From Ophiothrix spiculata (taxonomy: Eukaryota > Echinodermata > Ophiuroidea > Amphilepidida > Ophiotrichidae), in the NCBI GenBank assembly GCA_000969725.1, contig JXSR01S035669.1: 38,268 bases of DNA; one strand, 5' to 3'. The notes under the pieces are model-generated. The model did no database searches. It saw only the letters and a program-made list of their open reading frames with translations, and was not told the origin of the DNA. The position numbers and the translations under genes were made by a program. Within the stretch, counting starts at the first letter, position 1. The number at the start of each line of letters is the position of its first letter. Below are positions 9,663 to 19,165 of this stretch, in pieces.

Positions 9663-10180
9663 CAACTAAATGCGATGCGAGAATTCCCGATGAAACTGTG
9701 CGCGATTGGCATAAATGTGAAAAGTGTTGTAGATTTTTTAAAACTAAGACTTGTTTCGACTGCCACCAAGGTTCAACTTGTAAGAATGTATATAAATGTA
9801 ATAAATGTGATAGATTAATAAGAGGTTTAGTTCCAAGAAAAAGTAAAGTGCACTATTTCGACTGCCACCAAGGTTCAACTTGTAAGAATGTATATAAATG
9901 TAATAAATGTGATATATTAATAAGAGGTTTAGTTCAAGGAAAAAGTAAAGTGCACTATTGCTCAGATTTTAGATGTTTAACGTGTCACAAAATTGTTGCT
10001 AAAGATCACACATGTTGTATATAAATGTAATAAATGTGATAGATTAATAAGAGGTTTAGTTCCAAGAAAAAGTAAAGTGCACTATTGCTCAGATTTTTAA
10101 CGTGTCAAAAAAAGGTTAGATGTTTAACGTGTCACAAAATTGTGTTAAAGATCACGAATGTTTTATTACTAAAGTTCAAG
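9659..10180 (+). pseudogene. Polinton-type DNA polymerase B, Cys/His-rich segment
   Basis: Directly follows the previous piece. It encodes repeated CxxC and CxxH pairs: WHKCEKCCRFF, CFDCHQGSTCKNVYKCNKCD, FRCLTCHKIVAKDHTC. The family has a Cys-rich region of this order before the exonuclease domain. Here it is enlarged by tandem duplication (9755-10085). The frame is open over 121 codons (9659-10024), then a partial third copy follows. The sequence ends near DHECF at about 10165, where the CR1-like insertion begins. Confidence 0.75.
9755..10085 (+). repeat. In-frame 102-bp tandem duplication in the Cys-rich segment
   Basis: A unit starting TTCGACTGCCACCAAGG at 9755 recurs at 9857. The period is 102 bp, exactly 34 codons, so the frame stays open. 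A third, partial copy (TATAAATGTAATAAATGTG onward) lies at about 10020-10085. Copies 1 and 2 differ at only a few bases. Confidence 0.9.
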
Positions 10181-10185
10181 AATGA

Positions 10186-11154
10186 ACTTAAGGACGTCAA
10201 GAACTTCAAACAAGATATTGCTAAGAAAGGCTCCACTCCCCCAATGGCCAAATTACAGACATAATCCCCTGAAAGCAACAAGGAACAGTTTTCCTGTCTC
10301 TTAATTTGAGATTCTATTTTGAAAGTCTTCAACGATGGAACTTTTGTTAACACTAAAGTCAAATCAATCAGGCGGTGCATCTACGTCTGAAATATTTAAA
10401 AGATCTAGAAAATTGCAGAAATCCTACCTCATACAGTGACATTGTTATCCATGTTGGTACGAACGATATCTCTAGAAACATTGCCATCAACGATTCTTTG
10501 GCCTCCATGGAGGCAGTGATCACATACATCATGGTTAATGCACCAACAACGAAGATCTATGTATCTGCCGTATGTCCTCGCACGAAAGGTCAATGTCAAC
10601 ACAAAGTTGAAACTTTGAATGTTGCGCTCAAAGAACTTTGCACTCGTCTTACGTGCGAGTTTATAGATTCAAGTCTTCACATGACGTACAAGAATGGAAC
10701 CATCGATGATTCTCAACTGGCAGATGGATTACATCTCAGTGATCGAGGTGCACAAACATTAAAAGAGACTTTCATTTGTTCAGTTCCTGGTCTGACCAAA
10801 TCGCGAGAAACATGGCAAAAAGTACAACATACTCGCAGTTCAGCAAATAAAAACAATTCGCAACGATCTCGGGATCGTCTCTCATCGGCAAACAAAGAAC
10901 AGTGTACTTATGACAACAGACGAAATGAGCGCCAACGTAACCAATATTCTCAACGTCACGGTGAAATGAACTTTTCGGACTTTCGAGTAGATCGCAATGT
11001 TTACAATGGATGTTATAACTGTGGCCTAAAGAACCACAATCAAAGTACCTGTTTTCATAAAGAAAGACTCAGATGCCACATATGTGATCGCCTAGGCCAT
11101 AAAGCCAATGGCTGTCGCGAAATGTTCAATCACGGGATTATGAGTCGGGACTGA
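10186..11154 (+). pseudogene. Retrotransposon ORF1: SGNH esterase plus CCHC zinc knuckles
   Basis: The intact frame 10375-11154 (259 codons) contains SDIVIHVGTNDISRN (SGNH block III, catalytic Asn) and DGLHLSDRGAQTL (block V, Asp and His). Two CCHC knuckles follow: CYNCGLKNHNQSTC and CHICDRLGHKANGC. Block I lies upstream near 10300 in a shifted frame, with its nucleophile-bearing GDS start hit by a TGA. ORF1 esterases of this kind are known in CR1 and related retrotransposons; the knuckles are expected to bind nucleic acid. The broken block I means that even an expressed product would lack the nucleophile region. Confidence 0.85.
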
Positions 11155-11157
11155 GAT

Positions 11158-12060
11158 TTGGGCCATAACAGGTGTGCCGAAAGCACCACTACAGCCGAGA
11201 TTTATAATTATGACGGTGATCATGAAAATGTTAATACTGATGATAGTTCACTTGTTGTTGATGCTTCTATATGTTGTATTACAAATGATACATGTAATGT
11301 TAACTCAAATTCAAATTCAACTGACACCCAATTGTGTGATGAAAATAAGTATGTTTATTTGAAAGATTGATTAATTCCTGATTTATTTCCCAAAGGTGTC
11401 CGTTTTGCCCACTTGAATATTTGTAGCCTAATTGGCAAGATCGACCAATTTAGATATATGTGTGGTAATAATTTTGATGTGATATGTGTTAATGAGACTT
11501 TGTGTGATGAGAGCGTGCTTGACAGTGAACTGCAATTACCTGGTTTTAATATTCTTAGGAAAGATAGAAAAAGAGATGGTGGAGGAGTTGCTCTGTACAT
11601 AAATGAAACTTTTACTTATAAAAGGCGTGATGATCTGTGCAATAAAAATGTTGAATGTATCTTGGTTGAGATTACGCCGCCTCACTGAGGCTCAATTTTA
11701 CTTTGTGCAATATATAACCCTAATGGGAAAAATATGGAATTTTCTGATAAATTAAATGTTATGTTATCAAATGCTTCTGTGTCTGATAAAGTAATTATTG
11801 TCCTTGGAGATCTAAATTGTGATTACACGCCCAATGTTACTGCAAAAGAAGTTCGTGATTTAAAATTCGTCACTGAAATGCACCAGTTACAACAAATGAT
11901 TAATTTACCAACTAGAGTCACCTCGCACAGTAAGACAATCATCGATCTATTTTATTATTTTATACGTCTAAGCCTGAGTTGTACCTGAGTTGTACAAATG
12001 TGGCGTTATTCAAACATCTCTCACTGACCATTATATGAGTTTTGCTGTAAAAAAGTGTAA
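11158..12060 (+). pseudogene. Retrotransposon ORF2: AP-like endonuclease domain
   Basis: After a leader rich in Asn and Asp, the endonuclease starts at about 11400 with FAHLNICSLIGKIDQFR. Then come FDVICVNETLCD (catalytic Glu), RKDRKRDGGGVALYI, VIIVLGDLNCDY (Asp and Asn), KTIIDLFY and SLTDHYMSF (Asp-His). All family blocks are present in order. Stops at about 11368 and 11685 and a frameshift at about 11985 interrupt it. The active form would nick target DNA to prime reverse transcription. Confidence 0.85.
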
Positions 12061-14002
12061 GCCAGTAAAGGGTAAACACAAAACTATCGTCTATCGTAAT
12101 TATAATGAATTCGAGGAAAATATGTTTTTAAATGATCTGAAAAATGTCCCATGGAATTGTATTGATTCAATTACCGATGTAAATGAGGCACTTGATTTAT
12201 GGTATAAATTGTTTAATGATATTGTTGATAAGCATATCCCTAAAAGATCTAAACGCATCAAAGCTTCTCCGACACCATGGCTAAACAACGATATTAAACA
12301 AGAAATGGAAGGAAGAGATTATCATCATCGGAAAGCTTTGCGTAGTAACAACAATCATGACTGGGATACTTACAAACTGTGCCGAAATAAAGTAACTGGT
12401 ATGATTCGTAAATCAAAAGAACAATTCTACAAACAGAGTGTTGCTGAATGTAATGGTGATTCAAAAAAACTGTGGAAAACACTTCATGATATTTTACCTT
12501 CAAAAGTAACACAAACCCCTTCATCGATTACTGTGAATGATACTGTTTATAATGATGTTAAGGATATTGCAAATGGTTTTAATGAACACTTCACAAATGT
12601 AGCAGCTAAACTTATTGCAAATGATGGTGACGTCAATGTAAATGTTTCTGATGTAGATCCAGATACAAATGTACATAATTCTGATCATGTTGATGATATA
12701 TTAATGTTTGAATTGCCTAATATTTCCATTGACTTTGTTAGTAAGGAGATAGATAAAATGAGTGTAAAAAAGCCACTGGCCTTGATGATGTTAGTTGTAA
12801 AATAATAAAAATTGCAAAGCATGTAATTGTAAAAAGTTCAACACAAATTATGAACTTGTCTCTCAAAACAGGGGTATTTCCTCACTTATGGAAGAATGCC
12901 AAGATAATTCCCCTACACAAAGGTGGTAATATGGATGTCAACAATTTTCGACCGATTGCTATCCTTCCCATTTTGAGTAAGATAATTAAGCGGGCTGTTC
13001 ATAACCATCTATATAAGTATCTAACTGAACACAACATCTTAAGTGAAAACCAGTTGGGCTTTCGATCAGGTCATTCGACAGAAACGTGTTTAATTGATAT
13101 GGTAAATAATTGGAGTTGTAACATTAATGCTGGTAAAATGACTGGTGTTGCATATGTTGATTTACGCAAAGCATTCGACACTGTAAACCATGACATTTTA
13201 ATAAGTAAACTGAAAGATATTGGTGTTTCTGAGCCCTCTCTGTGTTGGTTTAAGTCATAATTTAACATGTAGACATCAAAGAGTGTATTTTAAAGATATT
13301 TTATCTAATTCATGTAACATATCAACAGGTGTGCCTCAGGGCAGTATTCTTGGGCCATTGTTTTTCATTATTTTTATTGACAGCATGAACAGTGTAGTTA
13401 CACATGGCAATATTTCAATGTACGCAGATGACACTACACTATCTGTCAATGGAGATAATGTCAATGATATTTCTGTCAAGCTTACATCTGATCTGCAACA
13501 AATTATGAATTGGTTACAAAAGAACAAACTCTTCATAAATACCGAAAAGACGAATGTAATGTTAATTGGTACAGGCTCTAGGTTACGAAGTGTTGATGAA
13601 AATGATTTTTGTGTTACTATTGGTCATGAATTAAAAAGAGTGAATAAAGCAAAATGTTTAGGTGTACAAATTGATGATGAGTTAAAATGGCATAACCAAA
13701 TTAGTAGTGTAACACGGAAGATATTTTTAAAACTTGCTCTCATCAGACGTTTAAACCGTATCTTGATATTTCTACTTTGAATTTGTTGTGTAAATCCATG
13801 GTGCTTCCTGTTTTTAATTATTGCAATATTGTTTGGCATGGCCGTTTTAATGATGATATTAAAAGACTTGATGTTCTCCACAAAAGATGCACTCGAGTTG
13901 CATTAGGTGCTAATTATTACACCTCGTCCGATTTCATGTTCAATACACTCGGCTGGAAACGATTAAACACGCGCAATAATTACTTTAAATCTTTGATGAT
14001 GT
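12061..14002 (+). pseudogene. Retrotransposon ORF2: reverse transcriptase domain
   Basis: A linker (12061-12800) holds TPWLNNDIKQEM. After a frameshift, 12850-13260 carries WKNAKIIPLHKGG, NFRPIAILPILSKI, QLGFRSGHSTETCL and VAYVDLRKAFDTVNHDIL (first catalytic Asp). After another shift, 13220-13780 carries STGVPQGSILGPLFF and MYADDTTL (catalytic pair). A further frameshift near 13780 leads into a C-terminal region with VLPVFNYCNIVWHG and KRLDVLHKRCTRVAL, running into the gap at 14003. At least four disruptions. Confidence 0.87.
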
Positions 14003-14880
14003 NNNNNNNNNNNNNNNNNNNNNNNNNNNNNNNNNNNNNNNNNNNNNNNNNNNNNNNNNNNNNNNNNNNNNNNNNNNNNNNNNNNNNNNNNNNNNNNNNN
14101 NNNNNNNNNNNNNNNNNNNNNNNNNNNNNNNNNNNNNNNNNNNNNNNNNNNNNNNNNNNNNNNNNNNNNNNNNNNNNNNNNNNNNNNNNNNNNNNNNNNN
14201 NNNNNNNNNNNNNNNNNNNNNNNNNNNNNNNNNNNNNNNNNNNNNNNNNNNNNNNNNNNNNNNNNNNNNNNNNNNNNNNNNNNNNNNNNNNNNNNNNNNN
14301 NNNNNNNNNNNNNNNNNNNNNNNNNNNNNNNNNNNNNNNNNNNNNNNNNNNNNNNNNNNNNNNNNNNNNNNNNNNNNNNNNNNNNNNNNNNNNNNNNNNN
14401 NNNNNNNNNNNNNNNNNNNNNNNNNNNNNNNNNNNNNNNNNNNNNNNNNNNNNNNNNNNNNNNNNNNNNNNNNNNNNNNNNNNNNNNNNNNNNNNNNNNN
14501 NNNNNNNNNNNNNNNNNNNNNNNNNNNNNNNNNNNNNNNNNNNNNNNNNNNNNNNNNNNNNNNNNNNNNNNNNNNNNNNNNNNNNNNNNNNNNNNNNNNN
14601 NNNNNNNNNNNNNNNNNNNNNNNNNNNNNNNNNNNNNNNNNNNNNNNNNNNNNNNNNNNNNNNNNNNNNNNNNNNNNNNNNNNNNNNNNNNNNNNNNNNN
14701 NNNNNNNNNNNNNNNNNNNNNNNNNNNNNNNNNNNNNNNNNNNNNNNNNNNNNNNNNNNNNNNNNNNNNNNNNNNNNNNNNNNNNNNNNNNNNNNNNNNN
14801 NNNNNNNNNNNNNNNNNNNNNNNNNNNNNNNNNNNNNNNNNNNNNNNNNNNNNNNNNNNNNNNNNNNNNNNNNNNNNNNN
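14003..14880. other. Assembly gap (878 N)
   Basis: Unresolved bases. From the flanks, the gap should contain the retrotransposon C-terminus and 3' UTR, its 3' target-site duplication, and the polymerase B part with the first exonuclease motif. Confidence 0.98.
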
Positions 14881-15324
14881 AATTTAGTAATTACAAAGTG
14901 GAGTTGTTCAAATTGTTTAGATGCTAGAGATTTTATTAAACAAACGGCGGACACATTATGAAAAACTTGCGAAAATTATGAACAAAGTGAACGGTATTTA
15001 AACATAGTTAAACAACAAGAAACCAAAATTAATTCATGTAAAATATGTATTGTACCTGAATGAAGAAAAAGGGGAACAAGTCTCTTCTGGCCCTGACTGT
15101 AACACTAAATTTTGTAGAAATTTGTTTCAAAGAAAAAAAGGCTGAAATAAACAAAGCACAAAATGGTCTCGAATCGAATGAAAATAGTAAAGATGATCCA
15201 CAAGTTATTGCCATAGCTCATAATAATCAGGGTTATGATATTTATTTTGTTATGCAGTACATGGTACATGATTGACAATGCTATCAAACCTGATCGTTTG
15301 ATCAGAAACGGAGGCACAATCCTA
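14881..15324 (+). pseudogene. Polinton-type DNA polymerase B, exonuclease segment
   Basis: Pieces in shifting frames: NLVITKWSCSNCLDARDF, a Cys-rich bit, EQVSSGPDCNTKFCRNLFQ, then VIAIAHNNQGYDIYFVMQYM, the Exo II block (NxxGYD) of the 3'-5' proofreading domain. The segment ends at RNGGTIL, cut by the AGAGTGA-word element. Two frameshifts and several stops are present. The Exo I motif must lie in the gap or be lost. Confidence 0.82.
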
Positions 15325-16066
15325 CACTCTTATTGTGAAAGAGTGAAAAACCACTCTAAAAGAGTGCAATTTCACTCTTAGAAAAAGCCATATGAGTGAC
15401 CAATCTTTTAGAGTGAAGTTCACTCTCAAGAAAGAGTGATAATAATTCACTCTAGGAAAGAGTGAACCGTTTATTATTATGAATAGTTCACTCTAAATGA
15501 TCTGGGAGGGATAAGAATAAATCTTCAAAAGAATAAAAGTTCACTCAATGATCTAGTCGTTTTATTGTGCAAATATTTATCGGTGAGTAGATGCTAGACA
15601 ATAAACTTGTCGGTGTATAAGCTTACTTAATACATTTGCCAATGTATTAAGTAAGCTTACACCGACAAGTTCCATCGATCCAGTTTTTGCATGATTAGCG
15701 TCACTGTTGGGTATTTATTGTCTGGCATCTACTCACCGATAAATAGTTGCACAATTTCCTCTGAAATTCCTGTCTGAAATTATTGTCTGTCACTCCTCCA
15801 CAGTTCCAACTCAACCACCGCCATGGTGTACAGTGAGCGGTGACAATTTTTCGTAGTTACAACAGCGCGAGTATCAACGTTCCTGATTCACTCCGTAAAA
15901 GAGCGGTGTTTTCGAGCCACTCTCCTGCGAGTGAACGTCACTCTGGTACAAGAGTGAATTACCGCAAAGTATTTTCACTCTTAAAGAGCTAAAACGCACT
16001 CGATTAGAGTTAAAACAAATTCACTCAAAATTTTGAGTGATTTTTCACTCTTTCGCATTTAGAGTG
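15325..16066. mobile_element. TIR element, AGAGTGA-word family, copy 1
   Basis: A 742-bp element with termini CACTCTTATTG and its partial complement, flanked by TA. Both arms are made of AGAGTGA and TCACTCT. It splits polymerase B between two adjacent codons of a known block; deleting it with one TA brings the two sides into the same frame, so the TA is a genuine target-site duplication. The centre carries a second, nested inverted repeat (15565-15754). No ORF. Confidence 0.88.
15565..15754. mobile_element. Nested 190-bp inverted repeat
   Basis: Arms start TTGTGCAAATATTTATCGG and continue through GTGAGTAGATGC with a near-perfect complement at the other end. Within it AACTTGTCGGTGTA and AAGCTTACTTAATACATT form an inner palindrome. 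It is probably a separate MITE inserted in the AGAGTGA element, or that element's unusual core. Confidence 0.7.
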
Positions 16067-16753
16067 TACATTTAGTTGAATTCATTTCTAAAGTAAATTT
16101 TATAGATTCTCTTATTGTTTTACCAATGCCACTAATGCGAGGTTGTGCAGAATTAAGACTTTGCAAGACAATTACTTATTTAGATGAAAAAAAAAACCGG
16201 TGTGAAAAGAATCTTAGTCCCCTTGAAATGGTAGTCCGCCTTCCATAGACCATAACGGAGTAAAGCGTGAAACTTATGTTGCGTGAGAGTTGTTAGCCTA
16301 TACTTTACTGTACAACCCGGGCAATAAGAACGGGGGACTTACATTCCTGCTTCACCGGTATAGATCCTTTTCGCCATTCTGTAACTCTTGCCTCTGCTTG
16401 TAATTTAGTTTATAGGTCCATGTTCATGCCCAAAGATCAAATTCATTTAATTCCTCATCAAGGTTTTAGTCCCAAAAAGCCACAATCAGAAAAAACTACT
16501 TCGTTGGCTCCATTACAAATCTCAAGAACTTTGTACCCCTATTCAGCATGGAAAAGAAAGTGGCGAATTTTATATTCCCGGTTGAGGATTTGCTGATGGG
16601 TAGCCTACAAATTTGGAATTTTTTAGATGTTTTTGGCATGGTTGTCCCACGTGCTATGGACAAACAACTCTAAATCCCATCAGTGATCGTACTATGGGGG
16701 CCTTGTATCAGGACACGCTACAGAGGACACGAAAATTTGAAGATAATTTGGGG
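16067..16753 (+). pseudogene. Polinton-type DNA polymerase B, exonuclease-to-palm segment
   Basis: Begins with LVEFISKVNFIDSLIVLPMP, the block after Exo II (FIDSLxFLPMPL). After an inserted repeat (16196-16260) come TGIDPFRHSVTLASAC, VYRSMFMPKDQIHLIPHQGF, SPKKPQSEKTTS, and in shifted frames FRCFWHGCPTCYGQTTLNP and TMGALYQDTLQRTRKFED. FFGCFWHGCP is a hallmark of Polinton-type polymerases. It ends at NLG, where the next MITE begins. Frameshifts and stops occur around 16130 and 16550-16620. Confidence 0.83.
16196..16260. repeat. Dispersed repeat, matches 31788-31848 inverted
   Basis: ACCGGTGTGAAAAG through AGACCATAACGG is the reverse complement, with few differences, of 31788-31848. It breaks the polymerase sequence, so it is part of a mobile repeat whose ends are not resolved. 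Confidence 0.75.
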
Positions 16754-17334
16754 CAAACTACACGAGAGCTTGGTATGTACATTCATGAACATCGATGTAC
16801 ATTCCTGGAGTAGAGATTATGTCTACACGATGACGCGTCAACCAGATGTGGATTCACGCTGCGTATTAAACTGCGCGTATGTGTATGAACTTACGCGTTA
16901 TACCTACGAGCACCATAGACATTGAGTATATAGACCTTTTCAAACCGAACTTTTCCGAGGATACCCGAAAGCTTGAACAAATTCCGATCGTTTCCGGGAA
17001 ATAAACAGTACCTCTGTGCCTCATCATCAAAGTTCGACACTCCGACAGTATGTTTCCAACAACGACGAACGTTGCCGTTTTTATCATGCACTTTTGCAGT
17101 ACTATTTCATTTTATTTCATTGTCGTCTGCCGTCTGCAACTGCTGTAGCACGTGACCATGTTTTTTGAAGTTTTCCGATCGCTGTTGAAAAGGTCTATAT
17201 ACCTCACTACCAAGTCGCATGTCAACGCGTACGCACACGCAGTATATGAGGTGCACGAACGTATCGAGTTGAATGTACATCCATGTACATTCCAGGAATC
17301 TACATGGATGTACATTCCGAGCTCTCGTGTAGTT
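16754..17334. mobile_element. ACTACACGAGAGCT TIR element
   Basis: A 581-bp insertion between NLG and the VLWIWEHEYD part of polymerase B. Termini CAAACTACACGAGAGCT and its complement face inward. Beside them are repeats of ATGTACATTC and GAATGTACAT. A second element (16926-17202) is nested within. The target-site duplication is not clear. No ORF of its own. Confidence 0.8.
16926..17202. mobile_element. Nested TATAGACCTTTTCAA TIR element
   Basis: GTATATAGACCTTTTCAA at the left and its exact complement at the right bound 277 bp of unique sequence. It lies inside the ACTACACGAGAGCT element, so it is the younger insertion. Confidence 0.75.
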
Positions 17335-17711
17335 TGCACAGTTCTTTGGATATGGGAGCATGAATATGATGCCTTGATCAAAAATGATAAGGAAATGAGA
17401 AAAATTTGTTCAGAATGTAACGTTACCCCTAGCTTGCAACCTAGGCTTTTTTCGGCGGGCGTACAAACGCCATCAAATTATTTCATGAATGTCATGAGGG
17501 GGAACAGATAAAATGTAATGATTATTGTTCGTTGTATCCTTACATCAACAAATATAGCACTTACCCTGTAGGAAAACCTCAAATTATTAGGAGAAATTTC
17601 AAACCAATAAAAGAGTATTTTGGCCTGATATAATGTAAAGTTACCCTCCCCCCTCAAAATTTATTTGGCCCGTCCTGCCCGTCAAATCCGACAAAACTAA
17701 TAAATTAGTAT
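17335..17711 (+). pseudogene. Polinton-type DNA polymerase B, motif A region (duplicate A, part 1)
   Basis: Carries VLWIWEHEYDALIKNDKEM, then in other frames GRTNAIKLF, DYCSLYPYINKYSTYPVG (motif A, catalytic Asp followed by SLYP, starting at 17520), PIKEYFGLIQCKV and LFGPVLPVKSDKT. These are the expected blocks in the right order. Frameshifts separate the first and later parts. A 1.2-kb transposon follows. Confidence 0.85.
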
Positions 17712-19165
17712 ACGGTTACCAAAAAATAAGTTCCCCCCTTGGATGACTAGACTTTGCCAAGACAGAAATCGCCATGTTGGCTGTATTTCTCCTGCATAAA
17801 ATACGTTTTCGTTTCGGGAAACAATTCTCTATACAACACACTTTACCATTTGATGAAAGGTAATGACGCTTTTGAGCAAGACAAATTTGTTTAAAAATCA
17901 TTTTCTAAAACAGCCGAAAAAAAAAGTTGCACTTAACTTCTTGTGGCCTTCTTGTGTCAACAAAAACAAGTTTACTTTGGCATTTACTGCATTAACTTGA
18001 CTATTCTGCCAAAATGAACTTTTTTGCATGGCTTCAACTTCATGCACGATGTTGTGACACCCAAAACTGTCACGCTTCTGTCATGGAAACAGCATTGCTT
18101 GAAAGTGAGAGTTATTGTTAAAGAAAGTAAGAGATAATCTGTAGAATGAAATCATGGATACTCTAAGCCTTCAGATGGTCATGCAAAACTAAGGAGAAAA
18201 AACAAACTTGATTTTCACAATAAGACAGTATTAGCAGAGATCTTACTGCACACTCTTACCAGGTCATGGAGCTTGAACGACCAAGGGTAACAGATTGCAA
18301 AGCTTAACCATTTTACGCGATATCACTGCACTGTTAACCTGTGTTTTGCTTTCATGTTGAAAATACGGATTTTGATCAATGACTCGTTGCCTAAGTTTCT
18401 TGTGGTGTATAAAAATGTCATATGGTCCAAATTTCAAATAAATCCATGAAATTTGTTCAATTTTAAACACGAAATCGCTTTACCAGTCGTTGAAAAGAAT
18501 GGTGGACACAGCACTTTTTAATCCGACAATGTTTTAATTTTAAGTCATGACAATTCATTTAAAAATGAAAAGGGGCCTAAATCATGTTTTAACTGTAGAA
18601 TATGCACTGATTTAAAAAAGAAAAAACAAAATAAGTAAACATAGAAGCATGTGAAAGCATGTTAGGATATCACAAAAAACGCAAGTGCAACTTTTTTTCG
18701 CCAGTTTTGGAAAATGATTTTTTAACAAATGAGTGTTGTGAGAAAACGACAAAAGCTGTCATCAAATGGTCATGTGGGTTTCGTGCACAAGTGTTTTAGG
18801 AAACAGAAACCTATTTTATACAAAAGAAAAGTATTCAAAATGGAGAGTTCTGTCATGACAAAGTCTGGTCATCCATGGGGGGAACTTATTTTTTGGTGGC
18901 CGTTTATTTCCTCTTTGTAGGACCTGTGCAGAGGAAGAACAGCAAAATGTTCCTTGTAATCACACTGAAAAAGATATGTTAGAGATGGTGTGGGTCAGTC
19001 CAGAACTTAACAAAGCATTAGAATTAGGGTATAAATTAATTCAAGTTTCAGAAGTTTGGCATTTTAATAAAACCTCAAATATAATAAGCAAACAAATACA
19101 GGGGGTCTCTTTTCGAAGTACATCAACCTCGTGATGTACCTCGCTTACTTGCAAGCTCGTAAGGC
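17441..19165 (+). repeat. Tandem duplicate A of an internal polymerase segment
   Basis: 17441-17711 plus 18904-19131 is one copy of a roughly 520-bp polymerase segment. The second copy is 19162-19665. The copies differ by substitutions and small indels. Copy A carries the 1.2-kb transposon and copy B does not, so the duplication came first, or the insertion predates a recombination between two related elements. Confidence 0.85.
17712..18903. mobile_element. 1.2-kb transposon with about 240-bp TIRs
   Basis: Left end ACGGTTACCAAAAAATAAG and right-end complement ACGGCCACCAAAAAATAAG are followed by about 240 bp of matched, diverged arms. The unique centre has no transposase ORF. The uninterrupted duplicate at 19441 gives the empty site (TTAGTATTTCCTC), which shows the insertion point and a short duplication of about 3 bp (TAT). 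Arm divergence points to an old copy. Confidence 0.85.

Larger units (their letters stand above)
10181..14880 (+). mobile_element. CR1-like non-LTR retrotransposon inserted in the polymerase
   Basis: A nearly complete element: ORF1 with SGNH esterase and CCHC knuckles, ORF2 with AP-type endonuclease and reverse transcriptase, in the same orientation as the interrupted polymerase. The 5' border is near 10170-10185. The 3' border is hidden in the gap 14003-14880, because polymerase B sequence has already resumed at 14881. Stops and frameshifts in both ORFs make it inactive. Confidence 0.85.

Noticed and set aside
13777..14961. Long open frames on both strands across the gap
   Set aside because: They are open only because N positions give no stops. 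Only the first part of the plus-strand frame is RT sequence.
17152..17330. N-terminal part of the open frame 17152-17511 as polymerase sequence
   Set aside because: Up to about 17334 it translates transposon sequence; only the part from VLWIWEHEYD on belongs to the polymerase.
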